Below, in pieces: positions 9,300 through 18,151 of a DNA stretch of 21,623 bases. The position numbers were made by a program, and so were the translations under genes. The notes under the pieces are model-generated. The model saw only the letters and a list, made by a program, of their open reading frames with translations. It ran no database searches and was not told the origin of the DNA. Position 1 is the stretch's first letter, and every line of letters starts with the position of its first letter. Source of the DNA: Paramacrobiotus richtersi. Taxonomy: Eukaryota; Tardigrada; Eutardigrada; Parachela; Macrobiotidae. The stretch spans positions 1-21,623 of the forward strand of contig JAQGAU010001071.1 in NCBI GenBank assembly GCA_034698045.1, written 5' to 3'.

Positions 9300-9960
9300 T
9301 GAGGCGTTAATGAAGCTTGATGTCTTTCCAGTTTCCGGTAGAAAAATATGATAATGGTTCGTGAATAATATGTGTCTGCGCAGACATAAGTGACGTTTTC
9401 TAGTAAGCGGCGTCTGGGATGCTGCATATCGTTAATCGAACTGCAAATTCCCTCTGGAAATAAGCGGACAAACATCCACTTTAATATTCAAATATGGAAA
9501 ACAGCCTCGTTAGCTCCGTCCCCAGTCCCGCTCGATGCAACTTATGTTACGGAATAACAAACAGCTGATCGACCGAAGCGGAAGTCCGCTATACTCCCCC
9601 AAAGTGTGTTTAGTAATTGTCTGTCGGTCTCGACGAAAACTAAAAAATCCATTTATTATCGTAATCAATAGATTCAGTAGTAATCGCTAAAGGACGCGGC
9701 AAGTTTTTGCAAGTCTGTTTAAACTTAATCTATCAGACTTTGGGTTCCTTCGCGTAGGTCCTTTAGTTCAGCCATCGACGAGTGTATAGTAGTATGGCCT
9801 TATTCTGCCTGGAAGGCTCAACGCTTACATACAGTGCGTTGGCAGAATTGGAACTTTAATTAGGGCACTGACATGTGAGTAAGAAGTCAACTCTTCGTAG
9901 AAAGCGCAAGTGATACTCTGTTTTGGTAGACATCCATATTTATAAAACCCAGCCTTTCAT
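9300..9960 (-). promoter_or_regulatory. Duplicated 5' flank of GPCR B
   Basis: Blocks here match the 5' flanks of D and C: on the minus strand GGGGACGG..CTAACGA.GCTG, AAAGTGGATGTTT and CCAGAGGGAATTTGC recur at matching order upstream of D, and partly upstream of C. Farther out, about 9800-9925 matches about 14580-14720 (plus-strand blocks CTGGAAGG and AAAGCGCAAG.GATA.TCTGTT). So the duplicated unit includes at least 600 bp of leader and likely promoter. No protein-coding frame is shared among the three flanks. Confidence 0.6.
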
Positions 9961-10246
9961 TCAGCTGTTCTATAAATTATACATGTACAGTATGTGGACT
10001 TTAGCATCATAAGCTTGATTTATTTATTGCTATTCGTCATGGCCAGAGTGCTGACTTCCTGACACTCGACCACTTGTGAGTAGCAACTTTGTTTTTTGTA
10101 AGAAGCTGGTCGTAGTCAGATCTAGAGCTCTAAAGGTGCTGTGTATGTTCTGTTATCTTTGCAGTCCTAGATCTGCCTAAAGTCCCACATGCATTCTGTG
10201 ACGTTAATGGGGAGTTTGCGGATGCCAGGTTGTCGCCAACTTCGCG
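9961..10246. other. Intergenic, left border of the Gr-like relic
   Basis: No gene is seen. The last 40 bases (around ATGGGGAGTTTGCGGA at 10208) match the 3' flank of the intact Gr-like gene at about 18124, so homology to that locus extends past the coding end. Confidence 0.5.
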
Positions 10247-10640
10247 TCAATTCAGCAACATGGCGGAGTAACCGAATAACGTTCCAATAATCTACGAGGA
10301 GATATAAATATGGGACCTAACTGAGCGTACTGCATGCATGTATGCTGTAATAATACATGCTACTGAACCTCGAACATAATAATAATGGTGATTTATTGTC
10401 TTAATTCATAAGATCCTTGAAAGTTTGATCTTCTATAAATCTTCCTTAAAAGAAATCTCTAAGCTCATACGTATGTTTTAGGCAGACCAGATACCTACTT
10501 CGAGAACGTTTTTCCACGTTAAAACCGCCAAAGGTCAGACAAAGACTCTGAACATGCAAAATCGTTATCGAAACACGTATTATATTCAGTCAGCATGATG
10601 TTTGCTTTGTAATAGACGCACGCTTATATGTGTGCTGGTT
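10247..10640 (-). pseudogene. Decayed gustatory-receptor-like gene fragment (last two exons)
   Basis: Two blocks line up in order with the intact gene at 18152-19800. The block at about 10500-10640 on the minus strand begins YKANIML against YQANIML, then runs through an in-frame stop and frame loss, while the DNA still matches the LTFGG region (CTGACCTTTGG). The block at 10291-10247 follows a conserved CGTAG acceptor and reads IIGTLFGYSAMLLN then stop, against IIGALLGYAVLFAQLAQS. The 3' flank is also shared. The exon corresponding to residues 256-325 of the intact gene is not recognisable upstream. This is a truncated, non-functional copy in the same orientation, sitting inside the GPCR array. 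Confidence 0.75.
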
Positions 10641-11147
10641 TTATTTCAGAATGGTTCAGAGGTTTCATGTACAGATAGTCTTAAGAGTTGATACCATTTA
10701 CCGTTTATAAAGGAAACCGTTCAGTCTGCGGCTATATACAGTAGGATAAATCACTGTTAGATTCTAAAACGGATACGCCAAACTTTGGAAACTCGCTTCC
10801 GCGCGCTTTTATCATTCATTAGTCTGGTATAGGTCTGGTATTAGTCTGGTATCACAGAATCTGCGCACGCAATTCTGCTGGATGGCCCACCACACTGCAG
10901 CCGGTACAATAGGTATGATCATAGGGTTCAATATAACATGAAAATACTGATAATAATTGTCTTGCTAGCTCCCAGCTGCCGACCCAACTAACCTCCGTGT
11001 GGGAAACCTTAACAGAAGCTACTTTCATTTTAACAGATAGCAGACTGCAGTTTCACCGCCACCTGGAGAATGTCTTCGGTCACACTAATGACATGTGAAC
11101 ACGCATAGTAGCAGTCATATAACATGGCACGTCAGTATCAGCTATGT
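10641..11147. other. Intergenic between Gr-like relic and GPCR C
   Basis: No gene recognised. It holds a short triple repeat of TCTGGTAT (about 10820-10856), whose first copy with its CATTCATTA prefix also occurs downstream of GPCR B. The rest is unique by eye. Confidence 0.45.
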
Positions 11148-11177
11148 AGTGAAATCAACCATCCAACTGAGTGCAGA
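11148..11177 (-). promoter_or_regulatory. Conserved 30-nt block 3' of GPCR C
   Basis: It is the counterpart of 8006-8035 (24 of 30 identical, no gap), about 47-76 nt beyond the GPCR C stop. Confidence 0.5.
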
Positions 11178-11223
11178 AATACCGAAGCGGGTGTGTAATG
11201 TGCAGTAGCCGTTTCGGCAAAAT

Positions 11224-12386
11224 CTAGCGAAAGAAATCAAAGACTAATTTACGGACATCGGCTAAAGAAATGAGCAGAATAAGGGGATCTAGTAATGCCT
11301 GTGTGAAATACATTAAATCAAAACTGTATGCAAGGTGCGGATTTAAGGAATCGCTAAATGAAAAAAGCCCGTAGTACACAACACTCGGAGTCCAGAACAC
11401 GAGTACTGATCCTGTGAGGAGCGTCAGCGCCAAGAATGCGTTTGTCTTTCGAATGCGGTTCTTGTTGACCGTAGGTCGGCCAAGAGCTGCTACGGTGGAT
11501 TTGCTCTGATCTGGAACAGAGGAACAGCCTCTAACAAACGTATCAGAAGACTTCGTTTCAGTCATCACATTTAATTGTCAGATTTGCGACTAATTGTAAG
11601 GTGATAACGACCAATTCGTTATTTAGATTCTGTGACGCACATTCAAACGGTAACAAAACCTAACACGGAGTTTTAAACTCTGGCGAAAGACTCACCGTTC
11701 GTAGTGCTGTGCAAGTCGCTACTGGCGACATTCCTCGTCTTTTGATGCTGTCGATGTTTGTACAAGACAACAGGGTATAATGCCAGTATAATGATCTCCA
11801 CGCCCAGGACTATCGAAGAAGAAGTATAAATCCAGCGTCTCAAAGGCTCGTTTACACTGTAGTCTAGGCGGCAGCCCGTTCTTTCCGTGTCCGGTTCGGA
11901 GAGGGCATTGATAATAAGCCCGGGTAACTGTATGATATTTGCCAGTATCCAGGGCGCAGTACAGCATACAATAGCGACTTTTTCGGTATGGTGGAATTTA
12001 TAAAAAATAGGATATATTATGGCCCATAGACGATTAATAGTTATCAAGCAATGAGCGAACATTGGGAAGAGCGAAACTACGTAGGTGCTGTATATGCTCA
12101 AAGTGCAAAACGGCACTGAGAAAACATGCGATGGTGGTGTGAATCCGTGCACAACGGTATTCATTAGACCATAAATGCCGACATCCAACAGGTTCGCCAG
12201 AAGAAGATTACAAATGTAGAGGTTAAAATGATTTTTCATTTTGGTGTAATGCAGAATTATGGTGAACAGCAATGCCCCATTTAAAGTAATGGAAATAATT
12301 GGGATGATCAATCCAATAATTAACTCGGTTTTCCACGAAAATTCGGATGTCCATGTTTCATTTTGTTGGAGTGTTAAGTTCGACAT
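11224..12386 (-). CDS. GPCR C: class A receptor of the tandem B-C-D family, 2 exons
   Basis: Exons 12386-11696 and 11510-11224 (185 bp intron, GTGAGT-type donor, phase 1) encode 325 aa; exon 1 is exactly as long as that of B (691 nt). It opens MSNLTLQQNETW with two sequons. NRLW again replaces DRY; TM2 has LLANLLDV; loop 2 has the GC.LDY cysteine; TM6 reads VFWTPS and TM7 DPLILLISL. The frame remains open upstream of the ATG for about 40 codons, but it has no ATG and no resemblance to B or D in that frame, so the MSN start is preferred. The C-terminus is shorter than in B and D (ends KLVFDFFR). Confidence 0.88.
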
Positions 12387-13113
12387 TGATCTGGTAAACT
12401 GTGCGTTAGTATTAAAAAAAATTGTTTTTTGGAAAATTACAACAGCGGTTTCCAGGTGAGTTGCGTCCGGGATGCACTGAAAGTTTTGGCATCGTTGGCT
12501 GGAATGCAAACTCTCTTCGGACTCTGGACAAACATGCGCTTCGGTATCTTAGAATCGAAAGCAGCCATATCAGCATTAGTCGTCCCTTCCCCACTGGATT
12601 CTACTTGCGGTTTACCGTTAGTAGACTTGTTTATTTACTTCGGTACTATTACAGATGACGCGCATGGGAGTTTTCTTACAGATGTCTGTGCGTCGCTAAC
12701 CATGCGCCGGTTCACTGGGTTCAGCAAATATGGTGTTGTAACCGATTCACGCTCTATTAATCTCCAGATTCTTACAATCAAAGTTGCTAGAAATGTTAGA
12801 CAGCACTAAGTACCCAAGCAAACTGCTCTGTGTGTGCTGCCTGAAAACAAGCTTAAGCTTGAAAGCATGTGACTTGACCATCGCCGGAACTTAATTTAAC
12901 TGCGGGAAAATTCACCCATTTAAGGTCATGGTTGATAAGTTGGTATGTAGCTCCAGCTCGAGCTAAGTTTTAAAGAAATGTCTGAGAGTCCCTATATTTT
13001 GACACAGTTTTCGTAGAGGATGAAGTTCGAGTTAAAGTGCATGTTCGTGAGATTACATGCGCTAAGTGATTACCATTCAGTAGGCCGGAAACATGGGTAA
13101 ACTTACAATTGTA
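12387..13113. other. Intergenic: duplicated 5' leader of GPCR C and 3' flank of GPCR D
   Basis: 12390-12620 holds leader blocks shared with D and B (for example, minus-strand CCAGAGTCCGAAGAGAGTTTGC and a GGGGA.GGGACTAACGATGCTGATA-like block). 12620-13110 shows no gene. A perfect 14 bp palindrome, CAAGCTTAAGCTTG, lies at about 12848. Confidence 0.5.
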
Positions 13114-13143
13114 AGTAAAAGCATCCGTCTCGGTGAGTGTATA
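13114..13143 (-). promoter_or_regulatory. Conserved 30-nt block 3' of GPCR D
   Basis: It matches 8006-8035 at 26 of 30 positions without gaps, about 41-70 nt past the GPCR D stop. Confidence 0.6.
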
Positions 13144-13183
13144 GATTTCCACCTATAGTACGTACGAAAATAAACTAGCTGTT

Positions 13184-14284
13184 TCAGCAAATTAGAAATT
13201 TGCGAAAGGAATCAACAAATGATTTGCGGACATCGGATAAAGAAACAAGAAGCATAAGCGGGTCAAGTGATGTCTGCGCGAAGTACATTAAGTCAAAGAT
13301 ATACGCAAGGGACGGATTAAAGCATTCGCAAAATGTTGACATCCCATAAAAAGCAACACTCGGCGTCCAGAAAACGAGTGCAGATCCTGTGAGGAACGTC
13401 AAAGCCCAGAGTGCGTTTGTATTCTGTATGCGGTTCTTGTGCACCGTAGGTCGGCTCACAGATGATACGGTGGCTCGACTCTGATCTGAAATTAAGAAAC
13501 CGTCACCAGCAAACTGGGGATATCACCAGTGGTAAAAGAGTCCGTTCCGCTGTTAAGATTCTTTAATTTAAGCTCATGCGAAAGACTTACCATTCCTCGT
13601 ACCTTGTAGGTCACTATTGACGGCATTCCGCGTCTTTTGATGCTGTCGATGCTTGTGCAGGACAATAGGGTATGTAGTCAGGATAATTATCTCCACGAAC
13701 AAGATTATGGAAAAAGAAACATAATTCCAGCTTTTTAAAGGTCCGTTGTCCCTGTAATCCATAACGCAGCCAGTTTTCTCCGTTTCCAGTTTAGAGCCGA
13801 CATTAAGAACAATCCCAGGTAACTGTAGGACATGAGCCGCTATCCAAGGCGCGGCACAACACAACACAGCGACCCTTTCGGTATGATGGAATTTAAAAGA
13901 AATGGGAAGCGTTACAGCCCATAGCCGATTAACGGTTATCAAACAATGCGCGAACATTGGGAAAAGCGCAACTATGTAGGTGCTGTACATGTGGAAAATG
14001 CAAAAGCGCAATGTGAAGACGTGGGATGGCGGAGCGAAACCGTGCACAACGGCGTCCAGAATGCCATAAATAGAGACATCCAGGAGGTTAGCTAAAAGGA
14101 GATTGGCAATGTACAGGTGAAAATGATTCCTGATTTTATTATAATGCAAAATGACGATGAGCAGTAGTGTTCCATTTGTGATGATGGAAATAACCGGGAT
14201 GATTAGTCCAACAATCACATCTGTTCTCCACGAAAATTCGGATGACCGTGATGTTTCATTTTGTTGAAGTGTTAAGTTCGACAT
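13184..14284 (-). CDS. GPCR D: class A receptor of the tandem B-C-D family, 2 exons
   Basis: Exons 14284-13591 and 13485-13184 (105 bp intron, phase 1) encode 331 aa. Exon 1 is 694 nt: it matches B and C plus one extra codon in the N-terminal NETSRSSEFSW segment. TM3 ends HCLITVNRLWAV (NRLW instead of DRY), TM2 keeps LLANLLDV, TM6 reads LVFWTPS and TM7 DPLMLLVSL. Cysteines for the TM3-loop 2 disulfide are present. An in-frame ATG at 14527 would add 81 residues (MGTGLTMLIGQ...); that part lies in the leader shared with B and C, where no common frame is kept, so it is more likely 5' UTR. Start choice is the main uncertainty. Confidence 0.88.
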
Positions 14285-14760
14285 TGATATGCTAAATATG
14301 CGTGTTAGCACTGACAACGGTTTTTTCTGTGGAAAAGTACGTTTACGGTGCGTTATTAGTATGAGTCTGTACAGATAGGCGAAGTTTGCAAGCTTCCTCC
14401 CGGATGACATTGAATAGATGTTACATGGAACGCAAATTCTCTCTGGAGTCTGGTTAAACAATAAACATCCACTTTGGTACCTGGAAATCGCAATCTGCCC
14501 TATCAGCATCGTTAGTCCCGTCCCCATTGGATTCTGTTTACCGTCGCTGAATTACATACAGCTGATAGGTTTACCTTATTCCATCTGGAAGGACAAGCGC
14601 AGACGTTGCGCTGGATACATACATCACTGTACATGCCGCACTGCCTTGCGAACAAGAATAAAAGTGTTCAAAGTAAGCAGAGTCTGTAAGAGCGCAAGCG
14701 ATATTCTGTTCTGGTTCTGGTAAGTATACGTAAATAAAAATAAGCATTTCTTTCATTCAA
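14285..14760 (-). promoter_or_regulatory. Duplicated 5' flank of GPCR D
   Basis: It is homologous to the 5' flanks of B (9300-9960) and, for its inner part, C (12390-12620). The conserved block nearest the gene is CCAGAGAGAATTTGC on the minus strand; outer blocks include AGAGCGCAAGCGATATTCTG (plus strand, about 14690). Confidence 0.6.
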
Positions 14761-14949
14761 GTTTTCAACAACTCTGCAGAAGGTAAACAACCCATGCTTA
14801 AACCGGTCATTCAGCTAACAATTGTAATAATACCGAAAGCAGCAATCATAAAGCTTTAGTAAATTGTTACTGTACAATAAACTTGTGGTGTCCCCTTCTG
14901 CCGTGTATCTAACTCACGTCAAGATCTACATTACACGCGGCCTCCCATA

Positions 14950-15387
14950 TCAAACAGATCTGAATAACCCAAAAGGTTGGCAAAAACAGAGATTATCATT
15001 AGACTCCCCCATAGTCCAAAACGGCATGGCATTTTTGTAAAAAACGTACTGGAACAGTGAACACTGACTTACTTGGACAATGTAGAAAGTGCCACTGAAA
15101 TTATTCTGATATAAGAACCGTTGCCGAAACCATTCAATAACTGAAAACAGCCCTTCAAATTTCGTACTTATTAATTCGTCTGTGCATCGTAATTCTGGCC
15201 TGCATAATGCCAAAAACAAAATACACCTGCGGCTGTCGCCTCCGGGTTTTTTAAGGTCGGCAACAGACCAGAGTTGGTAAACGGTTTCGTCCGGACACGT
15301 GCCGCAACACATGATGAGTTCACCCGGACAGTGCTCGTGGAGTCCAGTTGATACTATTTTCCTCTGTACATTTTTCCTGAGTGTCAT
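14950..15387 (-). CDS. Hypothetical ORF, 145 codons, no recognised family
   Basis: It opens with ATG at 15387 and stays open to 14950. The translation is cysteine-rich in its first half (HEHCPGELIMCCGTCPDE, then RRCILFLALCRPELRCTDE) and ends with an aromatic-rich tail. No zinc-finger spacing I can name is satisfied. It could be an exon of a larger minus-strand gene or a chance frame; no partner exon was found between here and 15960. Confidence 0.25.
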   Translation of the reverse strand: MTLRKNVQRKIVSTGLHEHCPGELIMCCGTCPDETVYQLWSVADLKKPGGDSRRCILFLALCRPELRCTDELISTKFEGLFSVIEWFRQRFLYQNNFSGTFYIVQVSQCSLFQYVFYKNAMPFWTMGESNDNLCFCQPFGLFRSV

Positions 15388-15422
15388 TGAATTTCGGCTT
15401 ACACTTTCGACCTACCGCGTTC

Positions 15423-15548
15423 CGGCAAAAATATCTGGGATGAAACTGGTAATTTAATTTCACTCGGCAAAAGTGTGCGGACAAAACTGGCTACTATCTG
15501 AGCCCCCCAAAAGTGCCCGGATCAAACCGATTATCTATTGAGATTTGA
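15423..15548. repeat. Short degenerate tandem repeat, three units of 40-42 bp
   Basis: Units begin at about 15423, 15465 and 15505. The consensus resembles CGGCAAAAGTG followed by (T/C)CCGGA..AAACTGGTTA and a TATCTGAG-like end. Units 1 and 2 start with CGGCAAAA, unit 3 with CCCCAAAAG; AAACTGG or AAACCGA recurs at the same offset. Confidence 0.65.
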
Positions 15549-15964
15549 GAAAACCTGTGAATGTCGCCGGGAATAGTTGCGCGTTTAATTCTGAAGCCAT
15601 GGGTTGCGGAACGTTACGGCGATGTAAACGCGGACGCTGAAATATGCGGAGCTAATTTACCACGTTTCGCACATCAGTAGTGCGAGACGTGAGTGGCCCC
15701 ACTGGCCCGGTTGATTTGCCGAGCCATTCTACAGCAGACAGTGCAGAAGGGGCGTTGACTCAGCCTGCTTTCGGCAATGGCAATGCAGAATACACGTGTG
15801 ACTGTACAGCCAGCCACATGGTGGTTTATTAGTCTGCTCATGCAAAAGCCACAAGGCACATTTTCGTCTGCAGATTCTGTGTAATTTGCCGAAACTGCTT
15901 AATCGCTGAAAGTTTCTTTTTAGTGGAGCACTGGAGTTTATCTGGACCACTTTAGTCACTCCAC
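15549..15964. other. Intergenic upstream of the SPOP-like BTB gene
   Basis: No gene is recognised; minus-strand frames here are not protein-like. The promoter of the plus-strand BTB gene must lie here or in the tandem repeat to its left. No core promoter motif was placed. Confidence 0.45.
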
Positions 15965-17583
15965 ATGATGGCGTCCTCTAACGAAGCGAATGGTGTCCGC
16001 GGAGTGATGACAACCAGTTCCGCCTGTGTGGTTCACTTCCAGGTTCCTGCGAAGGACATTCGCGTTACTGACAGCAGTCACATATTTGGTGTTTCCCAAT
16101 GTGCGCTTGAGATGAAATTGAATGTAGATCCTTCCCCCGACGTCCCAGGTCTTTGCAGCGGAGCGTGGGTATGCCAGATCAGGCTGACGATGTGGCGTCA
16201 TTACACAACAAAGACGATGGCATTCGAAGGATCCACGGAAATCGTTCCTCCGGGAGGCGTGGTTGCAACTCGATCAGATGTGGTTTATTTTTCAGTCACG
16301 TAAGTTTATACTCGTAGAACCGTCTTATTTCTCAAATTCTGAAAAAAACAGAATCGCTCTTGACGCGTGTTGATCGATCACACATCGTGTGGTTTCAGGG
16401 GGCAGCATTTCAGTGCTAAAGGCAATGCTGGGCGTGACGGGCTTACGCCCTGGATTTCCCGAGCAGGAAAAACAAAAAAGCGATTTGTAGCACTACATGA
16501 TCTTACTGCTGTCCACATCAAGGACGCTCGCACCGCTTGGACGTACATCATCAAACCCTACGAGACCATCGACGTGGAACTCGTTTTTCCCATTTCACCA
16601 GCCGATGCGATCGACGCCAAAGTGTCGCTGCCCGTTCAGCTGTGGGACGGGCAACCGTAATACGGACTGTGTGCTGATTTCACGCGATGACAAACGTTTT
16701 CCATGTTATCGCTCCATCCTGGCCGCGCGATCTACCGTCTTCGCCGCCATGCTCCAGCACGACAGTGGAGAATGCCACATGGACGGTGTTGATGGTGACG
16801 TCCTGGAAATCCTCCTGGAGTTTCTGTATACAAGCCGTGCCGACGCTGAGCGCGTTAGGGATGTTGCTGAAGAGGTGTACAAAGCCGCGGAGAAGTTTGC
16901 TATTGCGGAACTGTGTACGGCTTGCGAGAACATCATGGTGGATAATTTGAGGTGAGAAAGCTAATATCCCGCGTCCATAGCCTTCCTTCTAAAACAATGC
17001 AACAGAGAAGAATAAACAAGCTAGGGAGAAAAACTAACGTCCCCCAGATCGACCGGCAGCAAAACACATACAAACATGTATCAGTGAAGAGCTACAGCAT
17101 GACAACAATTCCTCACATGTTATCATTAATCTGTCATGAACAATGTTATAATGTCAGCCGAAACATAAACACAGCGATATCGGTAGACCTGTTAGTTCAG
17201 CAAACCAATGAACCAGAGAGAGTGATTCAGAGAGTACATGGAAACCTCGGAGATTGCCAAGGCCGCCGGTTGTTTAGGCATATCCTGCCATACGTTTTAC
17301 ATTTCAAATATGGTGAATTTGGTTACTTCGCCGGTAGTTGGGTATCGATTACTGTGGGACCATGACGAATACATGATTCTGTTGTCAGAACATGCAGTGT
17401 ACCACGACACATTAACAAGTTATGTCCAGTCTCTGGAATCATGGGAATTGGAAATGTACGATACGTTTCGTTTCTAGTGTAAAGACAGCGCTGTCCTACC
17501 TCAACTTCGCCGTGCCACGCGGCCTACGGACCCTGAAAACGCGCACTGTTCAATTCATGAGCGGACACGTCGATGCCATGTGA
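15965..17583 (+). pseudogene. SPOP/TDPOZ-like BTB gene with a one-base frameshift, 3 exons
   Basis: Exons 15965-16299, 16399-16951 and 17478-17583 join with consistent phases (GTAAGT and GTGAGA donors, TTTCAG and TTCTAG acceptors). The total is 994 nt, one more than a multiple of three. Exon 2 reads to KVSLPVQLWDG in one frame, then continues as NRNTDCVLIS in another; both halves align across the break with human SPOP (GLWENSRFTDC). The extra base is in GGG at 16649-16651; unshifted, a TAA ends the frame at 16658. The BTB core reads SILAARSTVFAAMLQHD, then LEFLYTS and AAEKFAIAEL; exon 3 supplies a SPOP-like helix ending LKTRTVQFM. The N-terminal 200 residues sit where MATH would be but match it weakly. 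Family role: Cullin-3 adaptor. It may be a young pseudogene or carry a sequencing error. Confidence 0.75.
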
Positions 17584-18151
17584 GTCCTATTGCAGAAGAT
17601 TTCCCGTTGGACTGGCCTACAGCGACCGTTAGGTGCAGCGGCATCCGTAAACGTTTTTGTTCCGAGTTGGCTAATTTTTCATTATGTATCTGATAAGTCG
17701 CTGGAGACAATGGAGTCGTTTGTTCTGATTTTCCTGTATGTTTGCTGCTACTAAAAGGAGTTTTAGTAACTCACTATTGGCATGGTTCGTAACTGATTGA
17801 TGTTCGTTTATTCCGTAGTTTCGATCAGTACTGTCGTTCCACGTTTGCTTTTTATAAAGTATAGGCCTTACATCACTTGTATCTATTATGAGCGGATTTA
17901 TTCTCAGCGGAATCAAACAAAATCTAACCACGGAAACAAATCTGCAGTTGATTAACCATTACACCATTGTCGCTACACGGTCTGTTGATATGTGCTCATC
18001 ATTCGGTAACAATTCATTTCAGGGTCAGAATGCATCCGCTGCAGCTGAAGGTACTACGCTTGTTTTCAAAGGCGTGGAGCTACCTATGATGAACACGATA
18101 CTTAAGGTGCTCTTGTGATGCCGATGGGGAGTTTGCGGAAGTTCCCTGATG
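17584..18151. other. Intergenic between convergent BTB and Gr-like genes
   Basis: Both neighbours point into this gap, so it should hold two 3' UTRs. No coding frame is credible. A minus-strand AATAAA (about 17903-17898) could serve the Gr-like gene. Confidence 0.5.

Noticed and set aside
12848-12861. Perfect 14 bp palindrome CAAGCTTAAGCTTG
   Set aside because: Short enough to be chance in 21 kb, and no nearby feature gives it a role.
14284-14527. 81-residue N-terminal extension of GPCR D
   Set aside because: The segment is homologous DNA upstream of B and C, where no equivalent frame survives; the MSN start is common to all three.
17238-17477. Extra coding exon in the second intron of the SPOP-like gene
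   Set aside because: The exon 2 to exon 3 join (16951 to 17478) already gives continuous SPOP-like sequence; the frame between has no homology and ends at the acceptor.
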